64,000 bases of DNA. Source: Algoriphagus sp. (GTDB taxonomy: Bacteria; Bacteroidota; Bacteroidia; Cytophagales; Cyclobacteriaceae). The notes below the pieces were generated by a model. The model ran no database searches. It had not been told where the DNA came from and worked only from the letters and a program-made list of their open reading frames with translations. Made by a program: the position numbers and the translations under genes. Where the stretch lies: the NCBI RefSeq assembly GCF_013373065.1, contig NZ_JABXIN010000013.1, positions 124,001 to 188,000 on the forward strand, given 5' to 3'. Each line of letters opens with the position of its first letter. Position 1 is the first letter of the stretch. This document shows positions 25,447 through 33,451 of this stretch, in pieces.

Positions 25447-26775
25447 ATGAAGAAGAAAATACCCTTGCATACCAAGATCATAATTGGACTGGTCTTAGGA
25501 CTGGTTTTTGGATTAGCAGTAATAAAAACCTCTATTCCCAATTCATTTACTCTCGATTATATCAAGCCGATCGGGACCATCTTCATCAATGCACTAAAAA
25601 TGATTGCTGTACCGTTGGTATTGGCATCTTTGATTGTAGGAGTTTCCAATTTGGGAGATATTTCTAAGCTGAGTCGAATTGGGGGAAAAACAATTGCGAC
25701 TTACTTGATTACCACGGTTGTGGCTATTTCAACTGGATTGATCTTGGTCAATGTCTTCAAACCTGGCAAGAGTTTGCCGCTCGAGACTAGAGAAAGCTTG
25801 ATGCAGATGTATGAAGGGGATGCAGGGGCACGGGTAGGGCAAGCTGCACAATTGCAGGAGCAAAGTCCTTTACAGCCTTTGGTAGATATCGTGCCTCAAA
25901 ACTTCTTTCTTGCGACAACGGATAATGGAGCTATGCTTCAGGTAGTTTTCTTTGCTATTATTGTAGGAATCGCTCTTCTTCAGATTCCAAAGGAGAAAGG
26001 AAATCCAGTTATTGCCTTCTTCGATGGATTTAATGATGTGATCATTCAGATCGTCAATTACATAATGATGATTGCCCCTTATGGAGTGTTTGCTTTGATG
26101 GCATCACTGATTGTTGAAATAGCAGGAGAAAATCCTGATTCGGCAGTTGAATTACTTTTGGCATTATTGAAGTATAGTTTAGTAGTAACAGGTGGTTTAC
26201 TACTGATGGTGATATTTGTTTACCCAATGATCTTGGTTTCTTTTACCAAAGTCAAGTATTTAGATTTTTTCAAAGCAATTCGACCTGCTCAGTTGCTGGC
26301 ATTTTCTACAAGCTCCAGTTCAGCTACGTTACCTGTAACGATGAAGCAAGTGGAGGAGGAAATCGGAGTTTCGGAAGAAGTATCCAGTTTTGTATTACCT
26401 CTGGGGGCCACAGTGAATATGGATGGCACTAGCCTTTATCAGGGTGTGGCGGCAGTTTTTATTGCCCAAGCTTTAGGGATGGATTTATCGCTTACGCAAC
26501 AATTGATGATTGTATTGACGGCCACTCTGGCTTCGATTGGTTCGGCAGGAGTACCGGGTGCTGGATTAATTATGCTGATTATCGTTTTGGAGTCCATCGG
26601 GGTTCCTGCAGCAGGTATCGCCTTGATCATTGCTCCTGATCGAATATTGGATATGTTTAGAACGGTAGTTAATGTGACGGGAGATGCAACAGTCTGTACT
26701 ATTGTGGCAAGCACTGAAGGAGAATTGCCAGAGGGTTTGATTCGAAAAAATAATCCATTGACTCCGGATCTATAA
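25447..26775 (+). CDS. Dicarboxylate/amino acid:cation symporter (DAACS family)
   Basis: 442 residues with eight membrane helices and two re-entrant loops, as in GltPh/EAAT-type carriers. The substrate-binding loops are clear: SSSSATLPVTMKQ (HP1), NMDGTSLYQGV (the conserved NMDGT of helix 7), SIGSAGVPGAG (HP2) and APDRILDMFRTVVNVTGD (helix 8). It imports glutamate, aspartate or C4-dicarboxylates with Na+ or H+; which substrate is not decidable here. It is the last gene of the batD-aroC-symporter run, with a terminator after it. Confidence 0.93.
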   Translation: MKKKIPLHTKIIIGLVLGLVFGLAVIKTSIPNSFTLDYIKPIGTIFINALKMIAVPLVLASLIVGVSNLGDISKLSRIGGKTIATYLITTVVAISTGLILVNVFKPGKSLPLETRESLMQMYEGDAGARVGQAAQLQEQSPLQPLVDIVPQNFFLATTDNGAMLQVVFFAIIVGIALLQIPKEKGNPVIAFFDGFNDVIIQIVNYIMMIAPYGVFALMASLIVEIAGENPDSAVELLLALLKYSLVVTGGLLLMVIFVYPMILVSFTKVKYLDFFKAIRPAQLLAFSTSSSSATLPVTMKQVEEEIGVSEEVSSFVLPLGATVNMDGTSLYQGVAAVFIAQALGMDLSLTQQLMIVLTATLASIGSAGVPGAGLIMLIIVLESIGVPAAGIALIIAPDRILDMFRTVVNVTGDATVCTIVASTEGELPEGLIRKNNPLTPDL

Positions 26776-26793
26776 AAATTGCAATTGACAAGC

Positions 26794-26824
26794 AAAGGCC
26801 AGTCTTATTCCAGTCTGGCCTTTT
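26794..26824 (+). terminator. Rho-independent terminator of the batD-aroC-symporter operon
   Basis: AAAGGCCAG (26794-26802) pairs with CTGGCCTTT (26815-26823) with T-rich sequence following. Confidence 0.85.
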
Positions 26825-26846
26825 GTCTTTTCTGATAAAAACCGGA

Positions 26847-26874
26847 GTTTTCAGAAACTTATGACTTATTTTTG
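26847..26874 (+). promoter_or_regulatory. Promoter of the cytochrome c maturation operon
   Basis: TATTTTTG (26867-26874), an exact TAnnTTTG box, with a TTTT element (about 26848-26851) upstream; 23 nt before the ATG of the first gene. Confidence 0.5.
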
Positions 26875-26897
26875 CGGTTCAAAAGCCAAATAATTCT

Positions 26898-27572
26898 ATG
26901 CGCCAATCCTGGTGGAAAATACTGGCTGTAGTCCTTTTGCTCTACACAATCGTCGCAGGGCTACTGATGGATGTCCCCCGACTTCCAATTCTCAATGAGA
27001 CCATTCGAGCATTGCATTTCCATGTGACCATGTGGTTTGGGATGATTCTCATGTTAATGGTTTCAGTTTATTACAGCTTCCGGTACCTTAGAAGTAATAA
27101 TCTTCAGCATGATGATATGGCCATTGAGTTTACCAATGCTGCCATTCTTTTTGGGGTATTGGGAATTACAACAGGGATGCTGTGGGCAAAATTCACCTGG
27201 GGGGATTATTGGAGCGGGGATCCCAAGCAAAATGCCTCCGCGATTGGTTTGCTCATGTATTTTGCCTATTTGATTTTAAGAAATTCCTTGACCGATGTGC
27301 AGCAACGAGCCCGCATCGGAGCTATTTATAACATATTTGCCTTTGCTGCCTTTATTCCCTTGATCTTCGTTTTACCGAGATTGACCGACAGCTTGCATCC
27401 AGGGAATGGGGGGAATCCAGGTTTTAATGCTTATGATTTGGACTCGAAACTTCGCATGGTGTTTTATCCGGCTATCATCGGATGGACACTTTTTGGGGCT
27501 TGGATAGCAACTGTTCGAGTTAGAATGCGTAGGGTTCAACGGGTACTCGAAGATCAACTGATCAATTCCTAA
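26898..27572 (+). CDS. ccmC: Cytochrome c biogenesis protein, CcmC/CcsA type
   Basis: 224 residues, six membrane helices. The Trp-rich WWD-type motif reads WGDYWSGDPKQN: the usual W-x-W-D has a Gly (GD) in place of the last Trp, an atypical form. The first heme-ligand-type histidine lies in ALHFHVTMWFG, the second in SLHPGNGGN. CcmC presents heme to CcmE at the membrane. It is first in an operon with ccmD-like, ccmE and ccmF (gaps of 2, 1 and 24 nt). The genes for the CcmA/CcmB ABC transporter are not adjacent. Confidence 0.9.
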   Translation: MRQSWWKILAVVLLLYTIVAGLLMDVPRLPILNETIRALHFHVTMWFGMILMLMVSVYYSFRYLRSNNLQHDDMAIEFTNAAILFGVLGITTGMLWAKFTWGDYWSGDPKQNASAIGLLMYFAYLILRNSLTDVQQRARIGAIYNIFAFAAFIPLIFVLPRLTDSLHPGNGGNPGFNAYDLDSKLRMVFYPAIIGWTLFGAWIATVRVRMRRVQRVLEDQLINS

Positions 27573-27574
27573 CC

Positions 27575-27823
27575 ATGAAAAAATTTATCACACTTATTTT
27601 GCTGCTAGTCAGCTTGCATGTAGTAGCTCAGGAAAAAATCCCTGTTACTGAAGCAGATTATGGGAATAATTCCATAGAGATGGCTGACAGAATGCGTGCA
27701 GATGGTAAAATTTATGTGTTGGTGGGGATTATTGGAATCATCTTTACCGGAATTACCGTTTATCTCGTGAGTACCGAGCGAAAAATCGCGAAAATCGAAA
27801 AAACAATTTCTACTCAGAAATAA
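27575..27823 (+). CDS. CcmD-like small membrane protein
   Basis: 82 residues: an N-terminal signal-like helix (about 3-18, ending VVA|QE), a short extracytoplasmic part and one membrane helix (about 47-65, YVLVGIIGIIFTGITVYLV), then a polar tail (KIEKTI). The position between ccmC and ccmE, and the helix-plus-charged-tail layout, mark it as the CcmD counterpart that stabilises the CcmC-CcmE complex. E. coli CcmD has no signal peptide and is shorter, so this is CcmD-like by position and topology. Confidence 0.8.
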   Translation: MKKFITLILLLVSLHVVAQEKIPVTEADYGNNSIEMADRMRADGKIYVLVGIIGIIFTGITVYLVSTERKIAKIEKTISTQK

Positions 27824-27824
27824 C

Positions 27825-28241
27825 ATGAAAAAAGGACATCTAGTCGGAATCGGAATAATCGCCATTGCCATCATTATCATCATGACCTCTATCGGCGATG
27901 CCTCAAGCTATGAAACATTCGAGACAGCCTTGGTAATGAAGCAGTCTGGAAATGATAAGGCCATTCATGTAGTGGGTCAATTGAAGAAAAATGAATCCGG
28001 AGAAGTGATAGGGTTGAATGTTCGAGAGGACAAAACCTCATTTACCTTTCTTTTAGTCGATAATGAAGGAACCGAGCAGGAAGTATTTTATAATGAACCG
28101 GTACCTGCAGACTTTATCCGTTCAGAATCTGTAGTAGTCATAGGTTCTTACAAGAACGAGGATATATTCATCGCTGATAAAATCCTAATGAAGTGTCCTT
28201 CCAAATATCAGGAAACAGAAGTGCAGGCGGCGGGCATGTGA
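27825..28241 (+). CDS. ccmE: Cytochrome c maturation heme chaperone CcmE, Cys variant
   Basis: 138 residues: one N-terminal helix (about 5-21) and a periplasmic OB-fold domain. In the classical chaperone heme binds a histidine of an HxxxY motif near the C-terminus. Here the motif is CPSKY with Cys124 and Tyr128 (KILMKCPSKYQE), so it is the CxxxY type described for some archaea and bacteria. It sits 1 nt after the ccmD-like gene and 24 nt before ccmF. It should pass heme from CcmC to CcmF. Confidence 0.92.
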   Translation: MKKGHLVGIGIIAIAIIIIMTSIGDASSYETFETALVMKQSGNDKAIHVVGQLKKNESGEVIGLNVREDKTSFTFLLVDNEGTEQEVFYNEPVPADFIRSESVVVIGSYKNEDIFIADKILMKCPSKYQETEVQAAGM

Positions 28242-28265
28242 GGCTGAAGCAATAGAAAAAAATCC

Positions 28266-30785
28266 ATGATCAATACCTTTATCGGGAATTTAGGCCATTT
28301 GATGACTATCGTGGCCTTTGTGAGTGCATTGGTGACGGCCTTTGCTTATTATCAATACTTTAAAGCCAATGAGCTGGAAAAGAAAAGTTGGCAGCGATTC
28401 AGCCGGATTTCTTTTTACATCCATGCGGTTTCAAGTACAATGATTGCGTTCTCACTATTTGAGATCATTTACAATCACCGATTCGAATACTTTTACGCAT
28501 ATTCTCATTCCAGTAAGGCCCTTCCAGTTCATTACATGATTTCCAGTTTTTGGGAAGGTCAAGAGGGTGCCTTCATCTTGTGGATCTTTTGGAATGTTGT
28601 TCTTGGCTTGATTCTGATCCATACCAATAAACTTTGGGAAGCTCCTGTAATGATTGTGTTTGCCTTGGTGCAGGCATTTTTGGTTTCGATGATTTTGGGA
28701 GTTGTGGTGGGTGATTTGAAAATTGGAAGCTCTCCTTTCATATTGCTTCGAGATGCAACCCAAGCTCCGGTTTTTCAAATTAATCCTGACTTTGTTCCTG
28801 AAGATGGAACGGGATTGAATCCGCTTTTGCAGAACATTTGGATGGTTATTCACCCTCCAACGCTATTCCTGGGATATGCTTCCACGTTGGTTCCTTTTGC
28901 ATTCTTGATAGGTGGTTTAGCGATGAAACGCTATTCCGAATGGATTCGACCGGCTTTGCCATGGGCGATTTTCTCAGCTATGATTTTGGGAATGGGAATC
29001 CTGATGGGAGCCTATTGGGCCTATGTGACCTTGAACTTTGGAGGGTATTGGAACTGGGATCCTGTGGAAAATGCAGTATATGTTCCCTGGCTTATTTTGG
29101 TGGCTGCAGTCCATACCATGATTACCTTTAAGAAGAGCAGTACAGCACTAAAGACTTCCATGGTACTGGTCATTTTGTCATTTATTTTGGTGCTTTATGC
29201 CACATTTTTAGTGCGCTCGGGCGTATTGGGAGATGCTTCTGTGCATTCCTTTACCGATTTGGGACTATCCGGTCAACTTTTGATTTACATGCTGTTTTTT
29301 ACAGCTGTGGCCTTATTCTTCACCATTCGATCTTGGAAATATATTCCTACTTCCGAACGTGAAGCTTCCGTTTATTCCAGAGAGTTCTGGATTTTTATTG
29401 GTGCCACAACCTTGGGATTGATGGGCTTTCAGGTCATTCTTCCTACATCTATTCCAGCGTGGAATGCTTTGGTGGAAAGTTTTGGTGGAATTAGTAACCT
29501 GGCACCTCCTGCAGACCAAGTGGAGTTTTATACCAAATTTCAACTTTGGTTTGGAATCGCGTTAGCCTTGCTGACAGCAGTAGGGCAGTTTTTCTGGTGG
29601 CAAAAGATGGATAAGAAAGCATTGAAAGATGCCCTGTTGACACCATATATTATTTCGGTGGTGATTGCCGCCCTGGTTATAGTACTTACGAAGGTTTATG
29701 ATTGGCGATATATGATTATTGTGATTGCCGGAACTTTCACCATCGTTGCCAACTCTGTGATTCTATCCCGTCTTTTGAAAAGATCTACTTTCAAGCTTGC
29801 CGGAGGCTCTTTGGCACATATTGGGTTAGGGATGATCTTGATTGGGATCATGTTTAGCTCCGGTTATTCAGAAACGATTTCCATCAATATGTCTGGCTTG
29901 ACATACAGCAATTCCTGGGAAGATGAGCTTAATAAGGAACATGTGCTTCTTTGGATAAACAAGCCTACTCAAATGAAAGACTACACGGTTATTTATCGTG
30001 GTCGTCAGAAAAAAGTAGTAGGTGTGCCAGAGTATGTGCCTGCCAAAATCCTGGAATCTACAGGGAATGTCAACGAAGCCATCGCTTTGGAAGATTTCAA
30101 AGATTACTTTAAGAAGGGGGAAGTAGTCGAGTTGGTTCTGGAGGAAAACGATTATTTCAAAATCGATTATTTCCAGAATGAGGTTCTGAAATTCTCCCTT
30201 GCTCCGATGTCCCAGTTTAATGAAGGGATGGGAGGCTTGATTTCATCTCCTGATTCTAAAATCTATTTAAATCGTGACCTCTATACCTATGTGGCTGCGA
30301 TGAATGATTATTCTGATCCCGAGTGGAAAGAAGATGAATTCTACGAAGTTACTCCGGATGAGCAGTTCCACATTGCTGATTTTGTGACTTATTTTGATGG
30401 GGCGGAAGTTTTGAACCAAGTGGAGGATTATGTGCTTCAAGAAGGAGATGTAGCTGTTCGGGCGAATTTGCGGATTTTGGATTATGATGTAGAAAAAGTC
30501 CTTCAACCCACTTTTATCATCCGAAACAATCAGGTTGGGAAAATTCCTGTAGTAGATAATGAATTGGGAATTCGCGTAACCTTGGATAATATTCTGCCGG
30601 AGCAAAATAAGTTCGTTTTCAAAGTTAACCGCTATCAAAAAGACTATGTGGTGATGAAGGCGATTGTCAAGCCTTATATCAATATTCTTTGGCTTGGTTC
30701 CATTATTACTTTGATTGGGTTTACTGTCGCGATTTATCGTCGTTTTGATGAATTCAAAAAAATGAGAGATAAAGGAATGGAATAA
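28266..30785 (+). CDS. ccmF: Heme lyase CcmF (cytochrome c-type biogenesis)
   Basis: 839 residues with many membrane helices. The WWD signature is intact (LNFGGYWNWDPVENAVYVPW, at about 255-275), the periplasmic-side histidines include VIHPPTLFLGY, and a large soluble domain lies at about 545-810 before the last helix. CcmF attaches heme to apocytochrome c. The length is larger than that of E. coli CcmF (about 650), as often in Bacteroidota. Last gene of the ccm operon, with a terminator 20 nt after the stop. Confidence 0.94.
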   Translation: MINTFIGNLGHLMTIVAFVSALVTAFAYYQYFKANELEKKSWQRFSRISFYIHAVSSTMIAFSLFEIIYNHRFEYFYAYSHSSKALPVHYMISSFWEGQEGAFILWIFWNVVLGLILIHTNKLWEAPVMIVFALVQAFLVSMILGVVVGDLKIGSSPFILLRDATQAPVFQINPDFVPEDGTGLNPLLQNIWMVIHPPTLFLGYASTLVPFAFLIGGLAMKRYSEWIRPALPWAIFSAMILGMGILMGAYWAYVTLNFGGYWNWDPVENAVYVPWLILVAAVHTMITFKKSSTALKTSMVLVILSFILVLYATFLVRSGVLGDASVHSFTDLGLSGQLLIYMLFFTAVALFFTIRSWKYIPTSEREASVYSREFWIFIGATTLGLMGFQVILPTSIPAWNALVESFGGISNLAPPADQVEFYTKFQLWFGIALALLTAVGQFFWWQKMDKKALKDALLTPYIISVVIAALVIVLTKVYDWRYMIIVIAGTFTIVANSVILSRLLKRSTFKLAGGSLAHIGLGMILIGIMFSSGYSETISINMSGLTYSNSWEDELNKEHVLLWINKPTQMKDYTVIYRGRQKKVVGVPEYVPAKILESTGNVNEAIALEDFKDYFKKGEVVELVLEENDYFKIDYFQNEVLKFSLAPMSQFNEGMGGLISSPDSKIYLNRDLYTYVAAMNDYSDPEWKEDEFYEVTPDEQFHIADFVTYFDGAEVLNQVEDYVLQEGDVAVRANLRILDYDVEKVLQPTFIIRNNQVGKIPVVDNELGIRVTLDNILPEQNKFVFKVNRYQKDYVVMKAIVKPYINILWLGSIITLIGFTVAIYRRFDEFKKMRDKGME

Positions 30786-30804
30786 ACTTCCATGCATTGA
30801 ATTT

Positions 30805-30827
30805 AAGGGGCATTGGCCCCTTTTTTT
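30805..30827 (+). terminator. Rho-independent terminator of the ccm operon
   Basis: AAGGGGC pairs with GCCCCTT (about 30805-30811 / 30816-30822), followed by T. Confidence 0.85.
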
Positions 30828-30904
30828 ATTTTTACTAGTGTTGAAAAATTATATCTTCAGGACTTTGTTTTGTTTTTTATAACCAGTTTGAGAAAGCTTT
30901 TACT

Positions 30905-31273
30905 ATGAAAATTACCAAGAAAGATTTTGAGCAAATGCAAAAGAAATACGATCAGGAAATCCGAAAAGGGAAGCCTGGGCGTGGTCCAAAACGGGATGTA
31001 GACAATCAGACCAAATGGATATTTTTTGATCGAAAAACACTAGAAGAGGTTTTAAGCAAAGCGGCAAAAGACCCCAAAAAAGGTGGAATAAAATTTTTCT
31101 TCACTGAATATACCGAAGAAACGGCAAGAGCATTTTACCCTGAAAATCCCGAAGAATATATCGGTCGGTTGAGTTTGGTAATGGAGCCTGTGGATGATTC
31201 GGAAAGCAATCTCGAAGGGGATGAAGGAGACTATTACAATCGGGGTGAGACCTGCCCTCCAAAATGTGAATAA
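30905..31273 (+). CDS. Small protein with C-terminal CPPKC motif, unknown function
   Basis: 122 residues, cytoplasmic in appearance, no signal peptide. Basic at the start (MKITKKDFEQMQKKYDQEI), then WIFFDRKTLEEVLSKA and a beta-rich GIKFFFTEYTEETA part, then an acidic region, then the tail NRGETCPPKCE. The Cys-Pro-Pro-Lys-Cys tail (C117 and C121) suggests metal binding or redox function. To my recollection small Bacteroidota proteins with this tail are frequent neighbours of multi-helix membrane proteins, as here (next gene 11 nt away). No biochemical role is known to me. Confidence 0.75.
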   Translation: MKITKKDFEQMQKKYDQEIRKGKPGRGPKRDVDNQTKWIFFDRKTLEEVLSKAAKDPKKGGIKFFFTEYTEETARAFYPENPEEYIGRLSLVMEPVDDSESNLEGDEGDYYNRGETCPPKCE

Positions 31274-31284
31274 ATAGTATTCCT

Positions 31285-32034
31285 GTGGTAAATGATTTTT
31301 TATCTAGAATAGAGGGCAACTACTATGGTTATTTGGTATACCTATTTGGTGTGCTGGCTGTTATTTTCTTTTCTTTACTCAGTCGTGAGAAAAAGAAAAA
31401 ACCTGAGTTTTTGATCCCTTTTCTGATTGTTGTGGTCGTATTTTTCTATGAGTTTATGGGAGCCTTTTTGATGGTTAATAAGAGCTTTAATGAAAAGATT
31501 CATCAATTGATTTCGAATGAACCCTTTCAGGGATGGAACCTTTGGGTTTATAATATCTTCAATTATCAGGTTTCTAAGTTTCTGTTTTTGCTGCTTCTTT
31601 GGTTCAATATTCATTCAAAAAGGAAAAAGAATGCGGTTTTATTCCTAATGATCATCTTCAGCTCTTATTGCCTTTTTCTCTATGTATCCCCCAATTCAGA
31701 AATTACTAATTTTCAACCTTTGCTATACTTCTTAGGAAATGGGCTAATCATTATCGCAAGTGGATTGTTTTTTATTGATTTGGTTGCCGAAGATTATTTT
31801 GTTTCTATAAACCCCTTGACTTACTGGCCTTTTTGGTATATGACTTTGATACTTTTTCAAATGGTGATCGTCTTTCTAGGAGACGTGGCTTTCGAATACC
31901 TTGCTTTTGAAAATGTCCCTGTCTATAAATTTTTCAATACCGTATCGATGGTTCTTTACCTTCTTATTTTAGGGGTATTCCTTAGGATATTATTTACTGG
32001 TAGTAATTTTATATACAGTTTGAATAAAAAGTAA
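31285..32034 (+). CDS. Seven-helix membrane protein of unknown function, GTG start
   Basis: 249 residues from the GTG at 31285; no ATG lies in frame nearby. Seven hydrophobic segments are seen at about 13-31, 38-60, 88-103, 106-124, 135-156, 172-195 and 213-232. The C-terminus overlaps the kinase start by one nucleotide (TAATG at 32032-32036), so the two are translated together. The topology suggests a membrane receptor whose signalling partner is the following HisKA_3 kinase, like a 7TM receptor whose kinase is a separate protein. No family is recognised. Confidence 0.82.
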   Translation: MVNDFLSRIEGNYYGYLVYLFGVLAVIFFSLLSREKKKKPEFLIPFLIVVVVFFYEFMGAFLMVNKSFNEKIHQLISNEPFQGWNLWVYNIFNYQVSKFLFLLLLWFNIHSKRKKNAVLFLMIIFSSYCLFLYVSPNSEITNFQPLLYFLGNGLIIIASGLFFIDLVAEDYFVSINPLTYWPFWYMTLILFQMVIVFLGDVAFEYLAFENVPVYKFFNTVSMVLYLLILGVFLRILFTGSNFIYSLNKK

Positions 32035-32789
32035 TGGGGGCAGACGATAACCAAATTATTTTTATCCTTTTCTCTGGAGCATTTTTGGCGGCCATTATGG
32101 CCACATTTGTCGTTTCGATGGTTGTTTTGCATAGGCAGCGTCAAGTCCAAAACAAGCAGAAAATGGACCAAATCAAAGCAGAATATGAGAAGACGCTCTT
32201 GAATATTGAAAGTGAAATTCAGCAGGATACACTAAAACACATTGGAAGAGAATTGCATGATAATATTGGCCAATTGCTCTCTCTTTCCAAACTCTATTTG
32301 GCTTCCTCCAAACCAGAGAAACAAGCGGAAGGAAAGCAGTTGATTAATCAAATAATTTCTGAAGTCCGAGGTCTATCCAAAACCCTGAATTTGGATTGGG
32401 TAGAGACGCTTTCCTTGGAAGAGTTCATCGCTCAGCAATTGGACAAAATCAAAGAAACGGGATTTTGTGAAGTTGAATTTAAGCATGAAGGGGAAAATTG
32501 GAGCTTGGATAAAGATCAAAAACTAGTGCTGATTCGGGTTATCCAGGAATGTCTTAACAATGTCATCAAGCATGCATCGCCTAGTTTGATCCATATTTCA
32601 TTGGAGCAGCAGGATGGTCATAGGCTGATTCGGATTATTGATAATGGAAAAGGTTTTGATACTTCCGTGCCTACACAAGGAAGTGGTATGAATAATCTTC
32701 GGAAACGAATGGAAACCATAGGTGGGACCTTCCAAATCAGTTCATCACCCGGAAAGGGGACTGACATTATTCTTTCTTTGCCAATCTAA
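32034..32789 (+). CDS. Sensor histidine kinase, HisKA_3 family
   Basis: 251 residues. A single helix at about 9-32, a coiled-coil linker, the dimerisation domain with phospho-acceptor His75 (GRELHDNIGQLLSLSKLYLA), and an HATPase domain with N box VIQECLNNVIKHA, DNGKGFD and GSGMNNLRKRM. It lacks an extracytoplasmic sensor of its own. The seven-helix protein just upstream (1-nt overlap) is its probable sensor, and the LuxR-type regulator 35 nt downstream its partner. NarX/DesK-like family; signal unknown. Confidence 0.93.
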   Translation: MGADDNQIIFILFSGAFLAAIMATFVVSMVVLHRQRQVQNKQKMDQIKAEYEKTLLNIESEIQQDTLKHIGRELHDNIGQLLSLSKLYLASSKPEKQAEGKQLINQIISEVRGLSKTLNLDWVETLSLEEFIAQQLDKIKETGFCEVEFKHEGENWSLDKDQKLVLIRVIQECLNNVIKHASPSLIHISLEQQDGHRLIRIIDNGKGFDTSVPTQGSGMNNLRKRMETIGGTFQISSSPGKGTDIILSLPI

Positions 32790-32824
32790 GTTTTCCTACT
32801 ATTTTAGAATTAATTGCTTCAACT

Positions 32825-33451
32825 ATGATCCGAATCGCTATCGCAGACGACCACACTTTATTTGCCAAAGGGATTGAAGGATTGTTGGAAGAAGAGAAAG
32901 ATTTCAAAATTCTTGGTCTATTTAAAAATGGCCTTGAGTTGATTGATTTTCTCAAAGAGAATCAGGCAGATATTGTTTTGACGGATTTAAACATGCCTGA
33001 AATGGATGGCTTTGAGGTTTTAGAAAAGATCAAAGCTTCCAAGATACCTTCCAAGGTCATTGTTCTTTCCATGTATGATGAGGAGAAGATTTTTAAAGAG
33101 TGTGTAGAAAAAGGCGCTGATGGATTTATTCTGAAAGATGCAGATCCAGATGAGTTGGTGTTTTCTATTCGTGAAGTCCACGAAGGACGACACCTTATCA
33201 GTTTTGACCGGATTATTGAGCAAGCACGCCCTAATGCATTTTACGATTCATTCAGGGAGCGGTATAAGCTTTCCCGACGTGAAGTCGAAATCATCCAACT
33301 TATCAAAGATGGCAAAACCTCCAAGGAAATTGCCTCTCAATTGACACTAAGTGTAGGGACTATTGAAAGCCATAGAAAAAATATCTTTTCCAAACTGGGG
33401 GTTAAATCCAGTATTGAATTGGTCAACAAGGCCTACGAAATGAACTTATGA
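32825..33451 (+). CDS. NarL/FixJ-family response regulator (LuxR-type HTH)
   Basis: 208 residues. Receiver domain with phospho-acceptor Asp54 (VLTDLNMPEM), acidic D8/D9 and the later lysine in GFILKDADP. The C-terminal LuxR-type HTH runs at about 145-205 (LSRREVEIIQLIKDGKTSKE, then GTIESHRKNIFSKLGV). It is the cognate partner of the HisKA_3 kinase upstream. It overlaps the next gene by 4 nt (ATGA), so that oxidoreductase is part of the same operon. Confidence 0.94.
   Translation: MIRIAIADDHTLFAKGIEGLLEEEKDFKILGLFKNGLELIDFLKENQADIVLTDLNMPEMDGFEVLEKIKASKIPSKVIVLSMYDEEKIFKECVEKGADGFILKDADPDELVFSIREVHEGRHLISFDRIIEQARPNAFYDSFRERYKLSRREVEIIQLIKDGKTSKEIASQLTLSVGTIESHRKNIFSKLGVKSSIELVNKAYEMNL

Noticed and set aside
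30267..30797. Open antisense frame of 176 codons over the ccmF 3' end
   Set aside because: It has low-complexity composition, no motif or promoter, and the sense frame is a clear CcmF.
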